A stretch of 64,000 bases of DNA from Planctomycetes bacterium syqfu (GTDB lineage: Bacteria > Planctomycetota > Phycisphaerae > Phycisphaerales > Phycisphaeraceae). Of the stretch, positions 17,868 through 26,513 are shown in pieces; position 1 is the first letter of the stretch; each line of letters starts with the position of its first letter. The DNA lies in the NCBI GenBank assembly GCA_020974905.1, contig CP087563.1, positions 3,224,001-3,288,000 on the forward strand. Reading direction: 5' to 3'. A program made the position numbers and the translations under genes. Under the pieces are notes generated by a model, which made no database searches, had not been told where the DNA came from, and saw only the letters and a program-made list of their open reading frames with translations.

Positions 17868-19307
17868 TCAGAGAAATCGGCCGTCGATCATGACGTGTGT
17901 TGGTGTCTGTGAAAAGTCGCCCGTCTTTGAGATGCTATCGGGGTAGATCACCAAATCCGCATCACTGCTGAGATTCAAATTCCCCTTGTTTTCCAGGCCC
18001 AACGCATGTGCGGGTGAGATGCGGGTGAGTTGGAGAATTTCATCAAATGACAGTTGGCGCGTGATCTGTTTGAGATTCGTTGCCTGTGTTGCTGCCGGAT
18101 GAGCTTTGGCAAGTAGCGCATCGCGGTAGGACTTGTCCATCAAGCATCGAATGAGTTGTGGGTAACTGGCAATCGCACCGCCGTTGGGATAGTCGATGCT
18201 CAGCGACAGTTGATTGAGATTGTCCGCAAGCAGGATCAGTTCCAATCCCGTTGCCCACTGCATGGCATAGCCCAGGTTCTGCGGATCACGATCAAGCGGT
18301 TGAAGTCCGAAGCTGGTGCGCCCTTCCCATTGGAATCGCAAGGTCGGGCCAACCTCATCACCAAACAGTGCAACAAGTCGATCATGTAGCGCCAGGTCCG
18401 CGGTCATCCCATACGCAGGACCAAACGCCGTGAGTCCGACATCAGCGGTGATCTGCGGGTTGTCATTTAAATGTTTGAGCACACACTCGACATCACTGCG
18501 CAGGTACCAATCCTCGTCGTAGGCATAACAGTGATATTGCAGATGCGCGATGTGAGCGCGTCGACCGACCATCGCATCGAGCCATTGGCAAGTGGTCGGC
18601 GAACTGTCGGGCGTGCCGAGTTGGGGTAAATGAATATGCACCGGGTGTGCGATATTGAGTTTGTCCGAGAGATCAAGAAAAAACGTGAGGACTTGGCGCG
18701 GTGTTGCCTGCATGCCTTCGACAGCTTGATCAATGTCCAACACATCCAGCGCCGGACCATCCATGGTTTGCATCGAGCCGGGGTTGACGAGCTTGATCCC
18801 CATCGCCGTGGCATTGCGAAACAACTTGATTGCCAACTCGGTTGCAGCCTCCACATCTCCGGCATTGATCAAGGACAACAAGTCCGCGTGATGCGAGAGC
18901 AGCAGCAAAAAGCCTGTGTTTAAAGGCTCAAGTTCACGTAAGCCAAGTTTGGCAGCAGGTGCATCTCCGGGGGTGATGGCAGCGTCAATGGCGGTGGTAA
19001 TGCCCAATTTGAGATATTCATCACGCAACCATGTTGGGCTGCCGATGAGTTGGTCGGAGATTACGTCGCGGATGACATGTTGCTGCAACGTTCGCAGCGC
19101 AGACATGGCTGGTGTGACCAGATGCGTGTGCATGTCGATGCCGCCGGGGAGGATGGTGTGCCCGGTGAGATCGATGGTTTGCTTGGTGTGTTGATCAGCA
19201 GGTTGAGCGATGATCTTACCATCATGGATGTAGAGATCGCGCGGCGGATCGGGTTGAGCAGGATCGATCACGGTGGCATTGGCAAGATGGATGATGGGCG
19301 TGGTCAT
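17868..19307 (-). CDS. formylmethanofuran dehydrogenase subunit A-like amidohydrolase
   Basis: A 479-residue metal-dependent amidohydrolase. Its pattern matches FmdA/FwdA/FhcA: ILPGGIDMHTHLV (H60, H62), MGIKLVNPGS with the lysine (K172) that is carboxylated in FwdA, AHPVHIHLPQLG (H221-H226), RRAHIAHLQYH and LSIDYPNGGAIASYPQLIR (D372). In methanogens and in methylotrophs using tetrahydromethanopterin, this subunit hydrolyses or forms N-formylmethanofuran. All metal ligands appear intact. The protein is shorter than FhcA (about 540-570), and no fhcB, fhcC or fhcD gene lies nearby, so function in one-carbon metabolism is inferred. A different formamide or amide hydrolase is the main alternative. 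Confidence 0.75.
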   Translation of the reverse strand: MTTPIIHLANATVIDPAQPDPPRDLYIHDGKIIAQPADQHTKQTIDLTGHTILPGGIDMHTHLVTPAMSALRTLQQHVIRDVISDQLIGSPTWLRDEYLKLGITTAIDAAITPGDAPAAKLGLRELEPLNTGFLLLLSHHADLLSLINAGDVEAATELAIKLFRNATAMGIKLVNPGSMQTMDGPALDVLDIDQAVEGMQATPRQVLTFFLDLSDKLNIAHPVHIHLPQLGTPDSSPTTCQWLDAMVGRRAHIAHLQYHCYAYDEDWYLRSDVECVLKHLNDNPQITADVGLTAFGPAYGMTADLALHDRLVALFGDEVGPTLRFQWEGRTSFGLQPLDRDPQNLGYAMQWATGLELILLADNLNQLSLSIDYPNGGAIASYPQLIRCLMDKSYRDALLAKAHPAATQATNLKQITRQLSFDEILQLTRISPAHALGLENKGNLNLSSDADLVIYPDSISKTGDFSQTPTHVMIDGRFL

Positions 19308-19336
19308 GCTGTGATGGACATGATAACGCACAGGGT

Positions 19337-19358
19337 CCCTGGGGTTAAAACCCCAGGG
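19337..19358. repeat. perfect 10-bp hairpin CCCTGGGGTT/AACCCCAGGG
   Basis: A perfect palindrome with a two-base loop 30 bases upstream of the FhcA-like gene, followed by GCTTTAG. It has no T-tract on either strand suited to termination. A sister hairpin with the same trailing CTTT word is at 38430-38453. Confidence 0.6.
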
Positions 19359-19467
19359 CTTTAGTTCCAGTGAGTTGGTAAGTTGGTGATTGCGGTTGTC
19401 ATCAGATCATTGATGCTCCGAGCGCGCGGTGGATCGGATAATACGTGATCGATCACATGTGGGTTAT

Positions 19468-19489
19468 CGCGCTAAACCGCAAGCGGTTT
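19468..19489. repeat. AAACCGCAAGCGGTTT palindromic repeat, copy A
   Basis: The unit GCGCTAAACCGCAAGCGGTT recurs at 21441, 60468 and 61338, and a variant at 60714. Here it lies 10 bases after the aldo/keto reductase stop on the minus strand and may form its terminator, although the T-tract is short. Confidence 0.75.
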
Positions 19490-19499
19490 GCTGGTGATG

Positions 19500-20522
19500 T
19501 TATGCGTTACAGATGTCGTTGAGTAACTTCAGTTCATCGCCGGTGAACTTGGTGTTGCTTAGCGCTTTGACATTCTGCTCGATCTGTTCGGGCTTGGAGG
19601 CACCGATCAGACAACTGGTCACGCGATTGTCACTGAGGACCCATGACAGCGCCATCTCGGCAAGGGTTTGGCCGCGACTGCGAGCGTGGTCATTGAGCTT
19701 GTGAAGCTTGCCACGCATTTCGGTGGTGATGCGGTCAGCCTTGAGGAAGCTGGTGGCATCTGCAGCGCGGGAGTCCTTGGGAATTTCGCCGCCGAGATAT
19801 CGATCGGTGAGCATCCCCTGGGCTAATGGGCAGAAACAGATGACGCCCACACCGTTGGTCTTGGCGGTTTCGAACATGTCTTCGCGCGGACCTTGTTGAA
19901 GCATGTTGTAGCAGACCTGATTGATCAGCAGCGGGTTGGCTTTGATGGACTTCATTTTCTTGACACTGCGGAGCAGTTGGTTGCCACCGTAATTGCTCAC
20001 ACCTGCGTAGAGTGCCTTGCCGGACTTGACGGCCTGATCCAAGGCGCCCATGGTTTCATCCAATGGCGTTTTGGGGTCCCAACGGTGATGGTAGAAGATG
20101 TCCACGTAATCGAGTTTCATGCGTTTAAGTGATGCGTCGAGCGATGAGAGCAGGTACTTGCGTGATCCCCAATCGCCATAGGGTCCGGGCCACATGGTGT
20201 ATCCGGCCTTGGTGGAGATGACGAGTTCTTCACGGGGCAGATGCTTGAGAATCTTACCGAACCGGCTTTCAGCACTTCCGGGAGGCGGGCCGTAGTTGTT
20301 GGCAAGATCAAAGTGGGTGATGCCACGATCAAATGCGGTAAAACAAAGTCGGCGGGCGTTGTCGGCTTTGGCGGCATCCCCGAAGTTATGCCAAAGTCCG
20401 AGACTGATGGCAGGCAGCAACAGACCGGTTTTGCCACAGCGCCGGAACCAATCTTTTTCGACACGATCATAGCGATCGCTTGCCGGTTCGTAGGTGACTT
20501 TGGGTGTTTTGCCTGTTGCCAT
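19500..20522 (-). CDS. aldo/keto reductase
   Basis: A 340-residue NADPH-dependent oxidoreductase with the family's TIM-barrel pattern. It resembles the YghZ branch (L-glyceraldehyde 3-phosphate reductase). The catalytic region is FDLANNYGPPPGSAE (Asp and Tyr), followed by the Lys in ELVISTKAGYTMW and the His in YVDIFYHHRWDPKTPLDETM. NADP-binding residues lie in SCLIGASKPEQIEQN. No export signal. It probably reduces small aldehydes or ketones. The ATG at 20522 is preceded by GGGAGA. The gene is separated from the upstream FKBP gene by that gene's terminator, so it has its own transcript. Confidence 0.92.
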   Translation of the reverse strand: MATGKTPKVTYEPASDRYDRVEKDWFRRCGKTGLLLPAISLGLWHNFGDAAKADNARRLCFTAFDRGITHFDLANNYGPPPGSAESRFGKILKHLPREELVISTKAGYTMWPGPYGDWGSRKYLLSSLDASLKRMKLDYVDIFYHHRWDPKTPLDETMGALDQAVKSGKALYAGVSNYGGNQLLRSVKKMKSIKANPLLINQVCYNMLQQGPREDMFETAKTNGVGVICFCPLAQGMLTDRYLGGEIPKDSRAADATSFLKADRITTEMRGKLHKLNDHARSRGQTLAEMALSWVLSDNRVTSCLIGASKPEQIEQNVKALSNTKFTGDELKLLNDICNA

Positions 20523-20575
20523 GGATTGTCTCCCGTTGTGTTACAGATTGATGAGCGAGAAGCCATGATAAACAA

Positions 20576-20606
20576 AAACCGCTTCGTTTGTGAGACGAAG
20601 CGGTTT
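20576..20606 (-). terminator. intrinsic terminator of the FKBP gene at 20742
   Basis: On the minus strand, AAACCGCTTCGT pairs perfectly with ACGAAGCGGTTT (20595-20606 with 20576-20587) and is followed by TTGTTT. It lies about 135 bases past the FKBP stop, before the aldo/keto reductase start. Confidence 0.88.
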
Positions 20607-20741
20607 TGTTTTGGATTGGTTGGTGTTTTAACAGTGTGAGAAGCATCAGTGAGATGCTGTGTCGCAGCTATTGTTTTGAATCACAGTGTTATCAGCGAAG
20701 AATCACATCACAAGTGATGCGGCTAAATGTTCACAGTGATA

Positions 20742-21344
20742 TTAGCGGACTTCGAGGAGTTCGACTTCGAAGAGCAGTGTTGCGCTGGGCGGAATTTCGC
20801 CACGTCCCTTGGGACCGTAAGCCAGGTCACCGGGGATGTAGAGTTCGGCTTTGCCACCTTCGTTGAGCAGTTGGAGGCCTTCGGTCCAGCCGGGGATCAC
20901 GCCGTTAAGCGGGAACTCAGCGGGACGACCGCGGTCGTAAGAGCTGTCGAACTGCTGACCATCGACGAAGGTGCCCTTGTAGTGGACGACGACGGTGTCT
21001 TCGGGGCCGGGCTTTTCGCCATCGCCCTGCTTGGTGATTTTGTACTGGAGACCGGATGCGGTGGTCTGGACGCCATCCTTTTGGGCGTTGGCTTCGAGGA
21101 AGTCCTTGCCGATCTTTTCGTGAACTTTGCCTTGTTCTGCAGCCTGTTCTGCCATCTGGGCTTCGAGTGCCTGGAAGGAGGCCTGCATTTGCTCCGGGGT
21201 GAGTTTGGGCACGCGTTTGTTCAGTGAGTCGGACAGGCCTTCGACGAGTGCATCAAAATCGAGGCTCAGGCCCTGGCTGTTGAGATTTTGGCCCATGCTG
21301 ATACCAATGCTGTATGCAGCCTGCTGGAGGGGGGTCATTTCCAT
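20742..21344 (-). CDS. FKBP-type peptidyl-prolyl cis-trans isomerase (cytoplasmic form)
   Basis: A 200-residue isomerase of the Mip/FklB type. The N-terminal third (residues 1-80) is helical and forms the dimerisation domain (QAAYSIGISMGQNLNSQG). A catalytic FKBP domain follows from about residue 92: TTASGLQYKI, DTVVVHYKGTFVDGQQFDSSYDRG, GVIPGWTEGLQLL and the ending ATLLFEVELLEV. There is no signal peptide, so it acts in the cytoplasm on proline peptide bonds of folding proteins. It is a paralogue of the next upstream gene, which is exported. Each has its own terminator, so they are probably separately expressed. Confidence 0.94.
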   Translation of the reverse strand: MEMTPLQQAAYSIGISMGQNLNSQGLSLDFDALVEGLSDSLNKRVPKLTPEQMQASFQALEAQMAEQAAEQGKVHEKIGKDFLEANAQKDGVQTTASGLQYKITKQGDGEKPGPEDTVVVHYKGTFVDGQQFDSSYDRGRPAEFPLNGVIPGWTEGLQLLNEGGKAELYIPGDLAYGPKGRGEIPPSATLLFEVELLEVR

Positions 21345-21440
21345 GTAAGTGTTTTTTCTGTCGGTTAAAAGTTAGCTGTCTAATCCGTGCTTAGGCGTAC
21401 AGGGTAACGGATATCGGGGGTAAACGAAAATGCACGGGAG

Positions 21441-21458
21441 CGCTAAACCGCAAGCGGT
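21441..21458. repeat. AAACCGCAAGCGGT palindromic repeat, copy B
   Basis: Reads CGCTAAACCGCAAGCGGT and is one member of the five-copy family. It sits between the two FKBP genes, next to the terminator of the upstream one. Confidence 0.7.
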
Positions 21459-21463
21459 ATAAA

Positions 21464-21501
21464 GAAAAACACACCGCGCGATGGGTATCACACGGTGTGT
21501 T
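21464..21501 (-). terminator. intrinsic terminator of the exported FKBP gene
   Basis: On the minus strand, AACACACCG (21501-21493) pairs with CGGTGTGTT (21476-21468) and is followed by TTTCTTT. It lies about 25 bases past the stop of the gene at 21527. Confidence 0.85.
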
Positions 21502-21526
21502 ATTGATGATATTGGATGAATTGCAG

Positions 21527-22324
21527 TTACTTGACTTCGAGGAGTTCGACTTCGAAGATCAGGGTTGAACCGCCGGGGATCGGGCCGGAGGTGCGGTTGC
21601 CATAACCAAGATCACTGGGAATCCAGAGGATGGCCTTGGAGCCTTCCTTGAGAAGCTGGAAGCCTTCTGTCCAACCGGGGACGACCTGGTTTAAGCCGAT
21701 TTCAATGGGTTCGCCGCGGTCATAGGAACTATCGAACTTGGTGCCGTCGATGAGGGTGCCCTTGTAGTGAGCGAGGACGGTTGAGGTCGCGGTGGGTGAC
21801 TTGCCTTCGCCTTCCTTGATGATCTTGTACTGGAGGCCGGATGCGGTGGTTTTGACACCTTCCTTCACAGCATTTTCAGCCAGGAACCTCTTGCCAGCTT
21901 CAATGTTGCCTTTGCTCGATTCGGCATCCTTGGCACCCATCTTCGACTGCATGGCAGCGAAGGCGGTCTGGAACTGTTCCTGAGTCACCTTGGGAGCATT
22001 GCCCTTGGCTGAGTCGATGATGCCCTTGAGCAGGGTCTGGAAATCAAGCACGTCACCGAGGCCAGCGAGTTGCTGCCCCATGCTGTAACCGATGCCGTAG
22101 GAGGCCTTTTGCGTACTGCTCATTTCCACGTCGGCCATCGCCTTTTCAGCGAGATCTATAGGATTGGCCTTGGCTTCCTTGGCAGGTTCGACGTGATCGA
22201 GCCCGGTATGTTCAGCATGATCATGACCTGCGTGATCGTCTTTAGCCTTCTGACCTTCCTCTCCGCAGGCAACAGCAGTAAAGAGGCAAAAGACCAGAGC
22301 AATGGTGGACAGTTTTTTAAACAT
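21527..22324 (-). CDS. exported FKBP-type peptidyl-prolyl isomerase, probable lipoprotein
   Basis: A 265-residue protein with a signal peptide (MFKKLSTIALVFCLFTAVAC) that ends in a weak lipobox, so it is probably anchored to a membrane facing the periplasm. Directly after the Cys comes a His-rich segment, DDHAGHDHAEHTGLDH, which may bind metal such as nickel or zinc. Residues about 65-140 form the helical Mip-type domain (QKASYGIGYSMGQQL). The catalytic FKBP domain has STVLAHYKGTLIDGTKFDSSYDRG and VVPGWTEGFQLL. It likely assists folding of exported proteins. It and the cytoplasmic paralogue at 20742 are close in sequence and probably arose by duplication. Confidence 0.92.
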   Translation of the reverse strand: MFKKLSTIALVFCLFTAVACGEEGQKAKDDHAGHDHAEHTGLDHVEPAKEAKANPIDLAEKAMADVEMSSTQKASYGIGYSMGQQLAGLGDVLDFQTLLKGIIDSAKGNAPKVTQEQFQTAFAAMQSKMGAKDAESSKGNIEAGKRFLAENAVKEGVKTTASGLQYKIIKEGEGKSPTATSTVLAHYKGTLIDGTKFDSSYDRGEPIEIGLNQVVPGWTEGFQLLKEGSKAILWIPSDLGYGNRTSGPIPGGSTLIFEVELLEVK

Positions 22325-22340
22325 GGGATTCCTTGGGTAA

Positions 22341-22463
22341 GGGATTAGTGATTAGTGATTAGGGATTGGGGATTGGGGATTGGGGATTAGGGAAAGGCAT
22401 TTTTAATTGGGGACAACTGGCGAATATCCAGCCCTAATCCCTAATCACAAATCCCTAATCCCT
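22341..22463. repeat. GGGATTA/GGGGATT tandem units with inverted partner
   Basis: From 22341 to about 22392, seven-base units (ggattag/tgattag/ggattgg) repeat. From about 22432 to 22463 the complementary AATCCCTAATC units appear. Transcribed, the two halves could fold into one long hairpin. It lies between rny and the exported FKBP gene. Confidence 0.75.
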
Positions 22464-22471
22464 GAACGAAT

Positions 22472-24085
22472 TTACTTGGCATATTCCACGGTTCGCATCT
22501 CACGCAACACGGTCACGCGGATTTCGCCAGGGAAGGTCATCTCATCGCTGACACGCTTGGCAATATCGCGGGCGATGTACACGCAGTTGGCATCATCCAC
22601 CACCTGCGGATCGACAATCACGCGGACTTCACGGCCTGCCTGGATCGCGTAAGCCATCTTCACACCGTTGTGACCGGTTGCGATTTCTTCAAGCTGCTGC
22701 AGACGTCGGACATATTTTTCCAACGTTTCACGACGGGCGCCAGGACGGGCACCGCTGATGGCGTCGGCTGCCATGACGATCGGCGTGTAAGGACTCGTTG
22801 CCGGGATGTCATTATGGTGACCGCCGATGGCGTTGAGCACTTCGTCACGTTCGCCGAACTTCTTGCAGAAGTCCATACCGATCTGCGGGTGACCGCCTTC
22901 GACTTCGTGGTCCATGGCTTTACCGATATCGTGCAGGTAACCGCAGCGACGTGCCAGTTCACCGTCAAGGCCAAGCTCATCAGCAATGACCTGACAGAGG
23001 AAGGCCACTTCGATGGAGTGCCGGAGAATGTTCTGGCCATAGCTGGTGCGATAATGCAGTCGGCCCATGGCTTCGGAGATTTTGGGATGCAGGCCTTGGA
23101 TGTTGGCTTCGATGGCAGCATCTTTGCCGAACTTGATGATGCGCTGTCCCATTTCCTTTTCCATCTGCTCGACGATTTCCTCGATGCGCGATGGGTGAAT
23201 TCGACCATCATCCAGCAGCTTGGCAAGTGCTTCAGCAGCGATCGCACGACGAACCGGATCAAAGCAGGAGACGACCACAACACCGGGGGTGTCATCGACG
23301 ATAACATCCACGCCGGTTGCCTTTTCAAATGCGCGAATGTTACGGCCTTCACGACCAATGACGCGGCCCTTCATGTCGTCAGACGGGATGGGGATGGCAT
23401 TGACGGTGGTGTCCGCGGTGTGTTCCGAAGCGTAACGCTGAATCGCCTGGAGGGTGATCTTCAGGGCGTTGTCCTTGGCTTCTTCCTCAGCACGCTGGGT
23501 GGATTGCTGGATAAGTTGGGCGGCCTCGTGCTGAACTTCCTGTTCGATCAAACGCAGGCTTTCGCGGCGGGCGTCTTCCTCGGACATGTTGGCCATGCGG
23601 AGCGCGATCTGCTTCTGCTCCTGTCGGGCCTTATCGAGCAGTTCCTTCTTCTCAGTCAGCACATTGTCCAGTTCCGCTTCCTTGGCAGCAACCGACTTCT
23701 CACGGCTTTTGATCTTGGCGTCCAAATCATCAAGGTATTTCTCCTTGGTGGTGAGTACGTCAAGTTTGCGATCGAGGTTATCCTCACGTTTTTGTAAGCG
23801 GCGTTCGGTTTCCTTGACTTCGTTGCGGGAACCTTCCAGTTCACGTTCAAAGTTTTCGCGGCGTTTGGCAAGCTCGTTACGGGCGTCGAGTTCGATCTGT
23901 TTCTGGGTTGTCTGGGCATCGGACTTGGCGCGAGAAAGAATTTCCTCAGCCTGTTTCTTGGCATTACCAAGTGTCTGGGCACCCATGAATTTGGAAACGA
24001 AAATCGCGGCGACCGCACCGACGACCAGCCCCCCTGCCGCAAACCCGAGTTGGGCTGCGCCGACTTCTGCAAGATACATCATCAT
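22472..24085 (-). CDS. rny: ribonuclease Y
   Basis: A 537-residue membrane-anchored endoribonuclease that starts mRNA decay. After an N-terminal membrane helix ([19 protein letters not shown]) comes a long charged coiled coil to about residue 220. Next is the KH RNA-binding domain ([20 protein letters not shown]). The HD phosphohydrolase domain carries [19 protein letters not shown] and the metal-binding [12 protein letters not shown]. The protein ends with the conserved [11 protein letters not shown] and [10 protein letters not shown]. The start is one of three consecutive ATG codons at 24085-24077, preceded by GGAAAGG. An earlier in-frame opening to 24142 lacks a ribosome site. A 7-bp hairpin (CTCAAGG/CCTTGAG at 24123-24148) lies in the 5' leader. 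Confidence 0.96.
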   Translation of the reverse strand: MMMYLAEVGAAQLGFAAGGLVVGAVAAIFVSKFMGAQTLGNAKKQAEEILSRAKSDAQTTQKQIELDARNELAKRRENFERELEGSRNEVKETERRLQKREDNLDRKLDVLTTKEKYLDDLDAKIKSREKSVAAKEAELDNVLTEKKELLDKARQEQKQIALRMANMSEEDARRESLRLIEQEVQHEAAQLIQQSTQRAEEEAKDNALKITLQAIQRYASEHTADTTVNAIPIPSDDMKGRVIGREGRNIRAFEKATGVDVIVDDTPGVVVVSCFDPVRRAIAAEALAKLLDDGRIHPSRIEEIVEQMEKEMGQRIIKFGKDAAIEANIQGLHPKISEAMGRLHYRTSYGQNILRHSIEVAFLCQVIADELGLDGELARRCGYLHDIGKAMDHEVEGGHPQIGMDFCKKFGERDEVLNAIGGHHNDIPATSPYTPIVMAADAISGARPGARRETLEKYVRRLQQLEEIATGHNGVKMAYAIQAGREVRVIVDPQVVDDANCVYIARDIAKRVSDEMTFPGEIRVTVLREMRTVEYAK

Positions 24086-24800
24086 GTTTTCAGGCCTTTC
24101 CCTGTGGACACTGCATTGAATCCTCAAGGCCAACGACAGCACCTTGAGACATATTCACAGCCCGCCAATGCACAAAATCTGGCCAGGTAAGCCCGATACC
24201 TACATGAAGAACTAGACTGAAACAGGAAGATTCAACACAGACAATCAGATCAGGCGCAAAGCGATTCCCACTGGCGCCAAACAGTGTTGGCGCAATGATT
24301 CGGGACTTTGGGCGATGATGTTTAAGGTGATATTCACAAAAAACTTACATTGTCGATGCAAAAAAGTTGGAAATCTTCTTCAATCTATCTGAGTTCACTT
24401 AAACCCAGCCTTCTGGGGATACACGATCCCTTAAGGTAATTCGGCCAAACCTCCAGACCTTTCAGGTCCGACTGTCAGATGGACTGAAGATAAGCAAATA
24501 AAAACAAGCTTCAGTCAACCGTCAGTGGATCAAAGATCAAGGCATGAACCGGCTGTAAACGCGTCCTCAAGCTGCCCAAATTTTATGCAAATCGGGTCGC
24601 GAGGCCATCATATTGCACTTATGTTAGCCAGCTTCAAGCCGGATCGTCAACACCGAATAGAAACAATTCTCAGAGTTTCCGACAAATCCACCCTGCCGGG
24701 CAGAGGTTATCGGTCTGAAAATCATCAACGCAAACCATGTATGCGGATGGAATTGAAACCAGATATGGTAAAGTAGCCTTACCCCCCTTCGGAGACAGAT
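24086..24800. other. 715-base gap, with a cluster of hairpins at 24404-24516
   Basis: No gene is supported between the divergent rny and TPR genes. Four short hairpins occur within 115 bases: CCCAG-CCTT-CTGGG (24404-24417), GGGAT-ACACG-ATCCC (24416-24430), GACCT-TTC-AGGTC (24456-24468) and GACTGAAG/CTTCAGTC (24482-24516). Another, GCGCCAA-ACAGTG-TTGGCGC, lies near 24275-24294. The cluster might be a structured RNA, but no known family was recognised. Confidence 0.4.
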
Positions 24801-26012
24801 ATGAAATGCACCCCGTTGCTCTCACTGCTTTGCCTGACCATCTGTGCCTGCAACTGCCCGGTCAGCCATGCGTCCAAGTCGTCGCCTGCCCCCATCGTGG
24901 TCTCCGGCGAACCTGCCGAAGCGCTGACACCACGCGAAACTGTGCAGCCCCCGCAGCCGGGAACTGACAAAAACGACACTGTTGATACACAGGATCACGA
25001 CCATGATCATGACCACGCAGCCGAGTCGGATAAGCCCAAGGTGACGTATACCGCCGAGCAGCTTATCGAGATGGTCAAAGCCGCTCGGGTTAAACGCAAT
25101 GCCGACCTGATTAAGGTGCTTACTGCATTCGATCAGAAAGTTCAGATAATCAGCATGCTCGATTCTGACAACAGGCGGGACCCATCCTACGACAAACTAC
25201 GCATGCAACTTCAAGCTGACATCGAATCGCTCAAAACCGATCAGTACATCTCCACTTTGGCAGGTACTGGTGATGGCTTCAAGTTTCCATTTCGGGTTGA
25301 AACACAGAAAGAATACGTCACCAAAACCGACGCCATTATCGACGCCTACGCCAAAGCCCTCGCTGAGGCGATCCGTCATGACCCCGAAGGTCACATCGGT
25401 GCATGGGTCAAATCGGATCTGAAAAACTGCATTGATGTCGAACTGATGTGCCAACTCAACGAGTTCTATTGGCATCACGGTCATCTGGACAACCCGCCCG
25501 GCTCCTTCGACAGCATCATCCGGATTTCCTACCGCGTGCTGGAACTCGAACCGCAGACCGCCTCGATTTATGCTGACACCGCCTGGCTGCTGTGGTCGCG
25601 CTGGGTGACCTGGAAACAGGACCCGGAGAAAATGCCCATTGGTGAGAATGATGACAAAACTGCTGTCGCCCTGCTCTTGCGTGGTCGCAAAGCCTGCCCG
25701 GACAATGCAGCGTATCACTTTGATGCAGCGATGACGGTGTGGGGGTTGGCCCGACATCACAAGCCTGAGTACTGGGGTTTTATTCTCGATTCACTTCAGC
25801 TTGCCAAAAAGACCGTCAAGCCGGAGAACCAGTGGCTTAATGTCCGTATCCGAATGACGCTGGGCCATGTGTATCGCCAGCTTGAACAATACGATGATGC
25901 CCGCAAAGCCTATCAAAGCGTATTAGAAGTCGATCCGGAAAATGCCATCGCCCAACGCCTTCTCAAGGAGATGGACGAAGCTGCCAACACGAACAACGGG
26001 CAGGAGATTTGA
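24801..26012 (+). CDS. TPR-containing probable lipoprotein
   Basis: A 403-residue protein, start ATG at 24801 behind GGAGACAGAT. The N-terminus, MKCTPLLSLLCLTICACNC, is a signal peptide with cysteines that could be lipidated. A His/Asp-rich run, QDHDHDHDHAAESD, lies near residue 70 and may bind metal. Middle residues are helical. The C-terminal part is a clear tetratricopeptide repeat: RMTLGHVYRQLEQYDDARKA followed by YQSVLEVDPENAIAQRLL. Such repeats bind partner proteins. No enzyme motif is present. It is followed at four bases by a small membrane protein gene, which shares the transcript and perhaps the function. Confidence 0.8.
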   Translation: MKCTPLLSLLCLTICACNCPVSHASKSSPAPIVVSGEPAEALTPRETVQPPQPGTDKNDTVDTQDHDHDHDHAAESDKPKVTYTAEQLIEMVKAARVKRNADLIKVLTAFDQKVQIISMLDSDNRRDPSYDKLRMQLQADIESLKTDQYISTLAGTGDGFKFPFRVETQKEYVTKTDAIIDAYAKALAEAIRHDPEGHIGAWVKSDLKNCIDVELMCQLNEFYWHHGHLDNPPGSFDSIIRISYRVLELEPQTASIYADTAWLLWSRWVTWKQDPEKMPIGENDDKTAVALLLRGRKACPDNAAYHFDAAMTVWGLARHHKPEYWGFILDSLQLAKKTVKPENQWLNVRIRMTLGHVYRQLEQYDDARKAYQSVLEVDPENAIAQRLLKEMDEAANTNNGQEI

Positions 26013-26016
26013 TTCA

Positions 26017-26340
26017 ATGGCCGGGGTTCGTATCAAAGAGCGCAAAAAAGACGATACCAAGCTCAACCCACATTGGGTGTTGCTCATACTGGGGATTATC
26101 TCCTGGCCGGGCACTTTAATCCTGTCGATGGAATTGGGTGAGGGCTGGTCAGCCTATAGTGCATTCTTTACCTTATTCGTAGCCAACGTGGTTTTGCACT
26201 GGGTGACCACGCTTTGCTACTGGATCATCGCAGGCCGATACCTTTTTAACGATCAACAACCATTGCCCACTGGCATGGTATGGCCTCTGAGTTATTACAC
26301 GGCGACCTCAACACTCACAGTCTTTCTCTATGTCGTCTAG
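26017..26340 (+). CDS. small membrane protein, unknown function
   Basis: A 107-residue protein beginning at 26017, four bases after the stop of the TPR gene, with CAGGAG as ribosome site inside that gene. It has three hydrophobic segments: HWVLLILGIISWPGTLIL, AFFTLFVANVVLHWVTTL and SYYTATSTLTVFLYVV. The N-terminus is strongly basic, suggesting a cytoplasmic start. No family was recognised. The tight spacing supports cotranslation with the TPR lipoprotein. Confidence 0.72.
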   Translation: MAGVRIKERKKDDTKLNPHWVLLILGIISWPGTLILSMELGEGWSAYSAFFTLFVANVVLHWVTTLCYWIIAGRYLFNDQQPLPTGMVWPLSYYTATSTLTVFLYVV

Positions 26341-26471
26341 CAATCGTAGCAAGAGAACCATTGCATAACATGTCACCGCACTCACGCCTGATGGGCAGGA
26401 GGCATGAAAGCTTAAAGCGACTGTTTGACCAAATGAATCCCGGCCAAGCTGACCGGACAATGTGCATATAG

Positions 26472-26490
26472 CCGAGTCATCTTGACTCGG
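26472..26490. terminator. hairpin between convergent genes, possible terminator
   Basis: CCGAGTCA and TGACTCGG pair perfectly around a TCT loop, followed by TTGCCTTGG on the plus strand. The T-tract is poor. It lies between the membrane protein gene and the convergent response regulator gene. A second small stem, AGACTG-TAAT-CAGTCT, overlaps the regulator stop at 26505-26520. Confidence 0.5.
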
Positions 26491-26513
26491 TTGCCTTGGA
26501 AAACAGACTGTAA

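Noticed and set aside
22670-23797. Open plus-strand frame of 375 codons
   Set aside because: It is antisense to RNase Y, whose KH and HD domains are unmistakable. The long frame is a by-product of codon bias.
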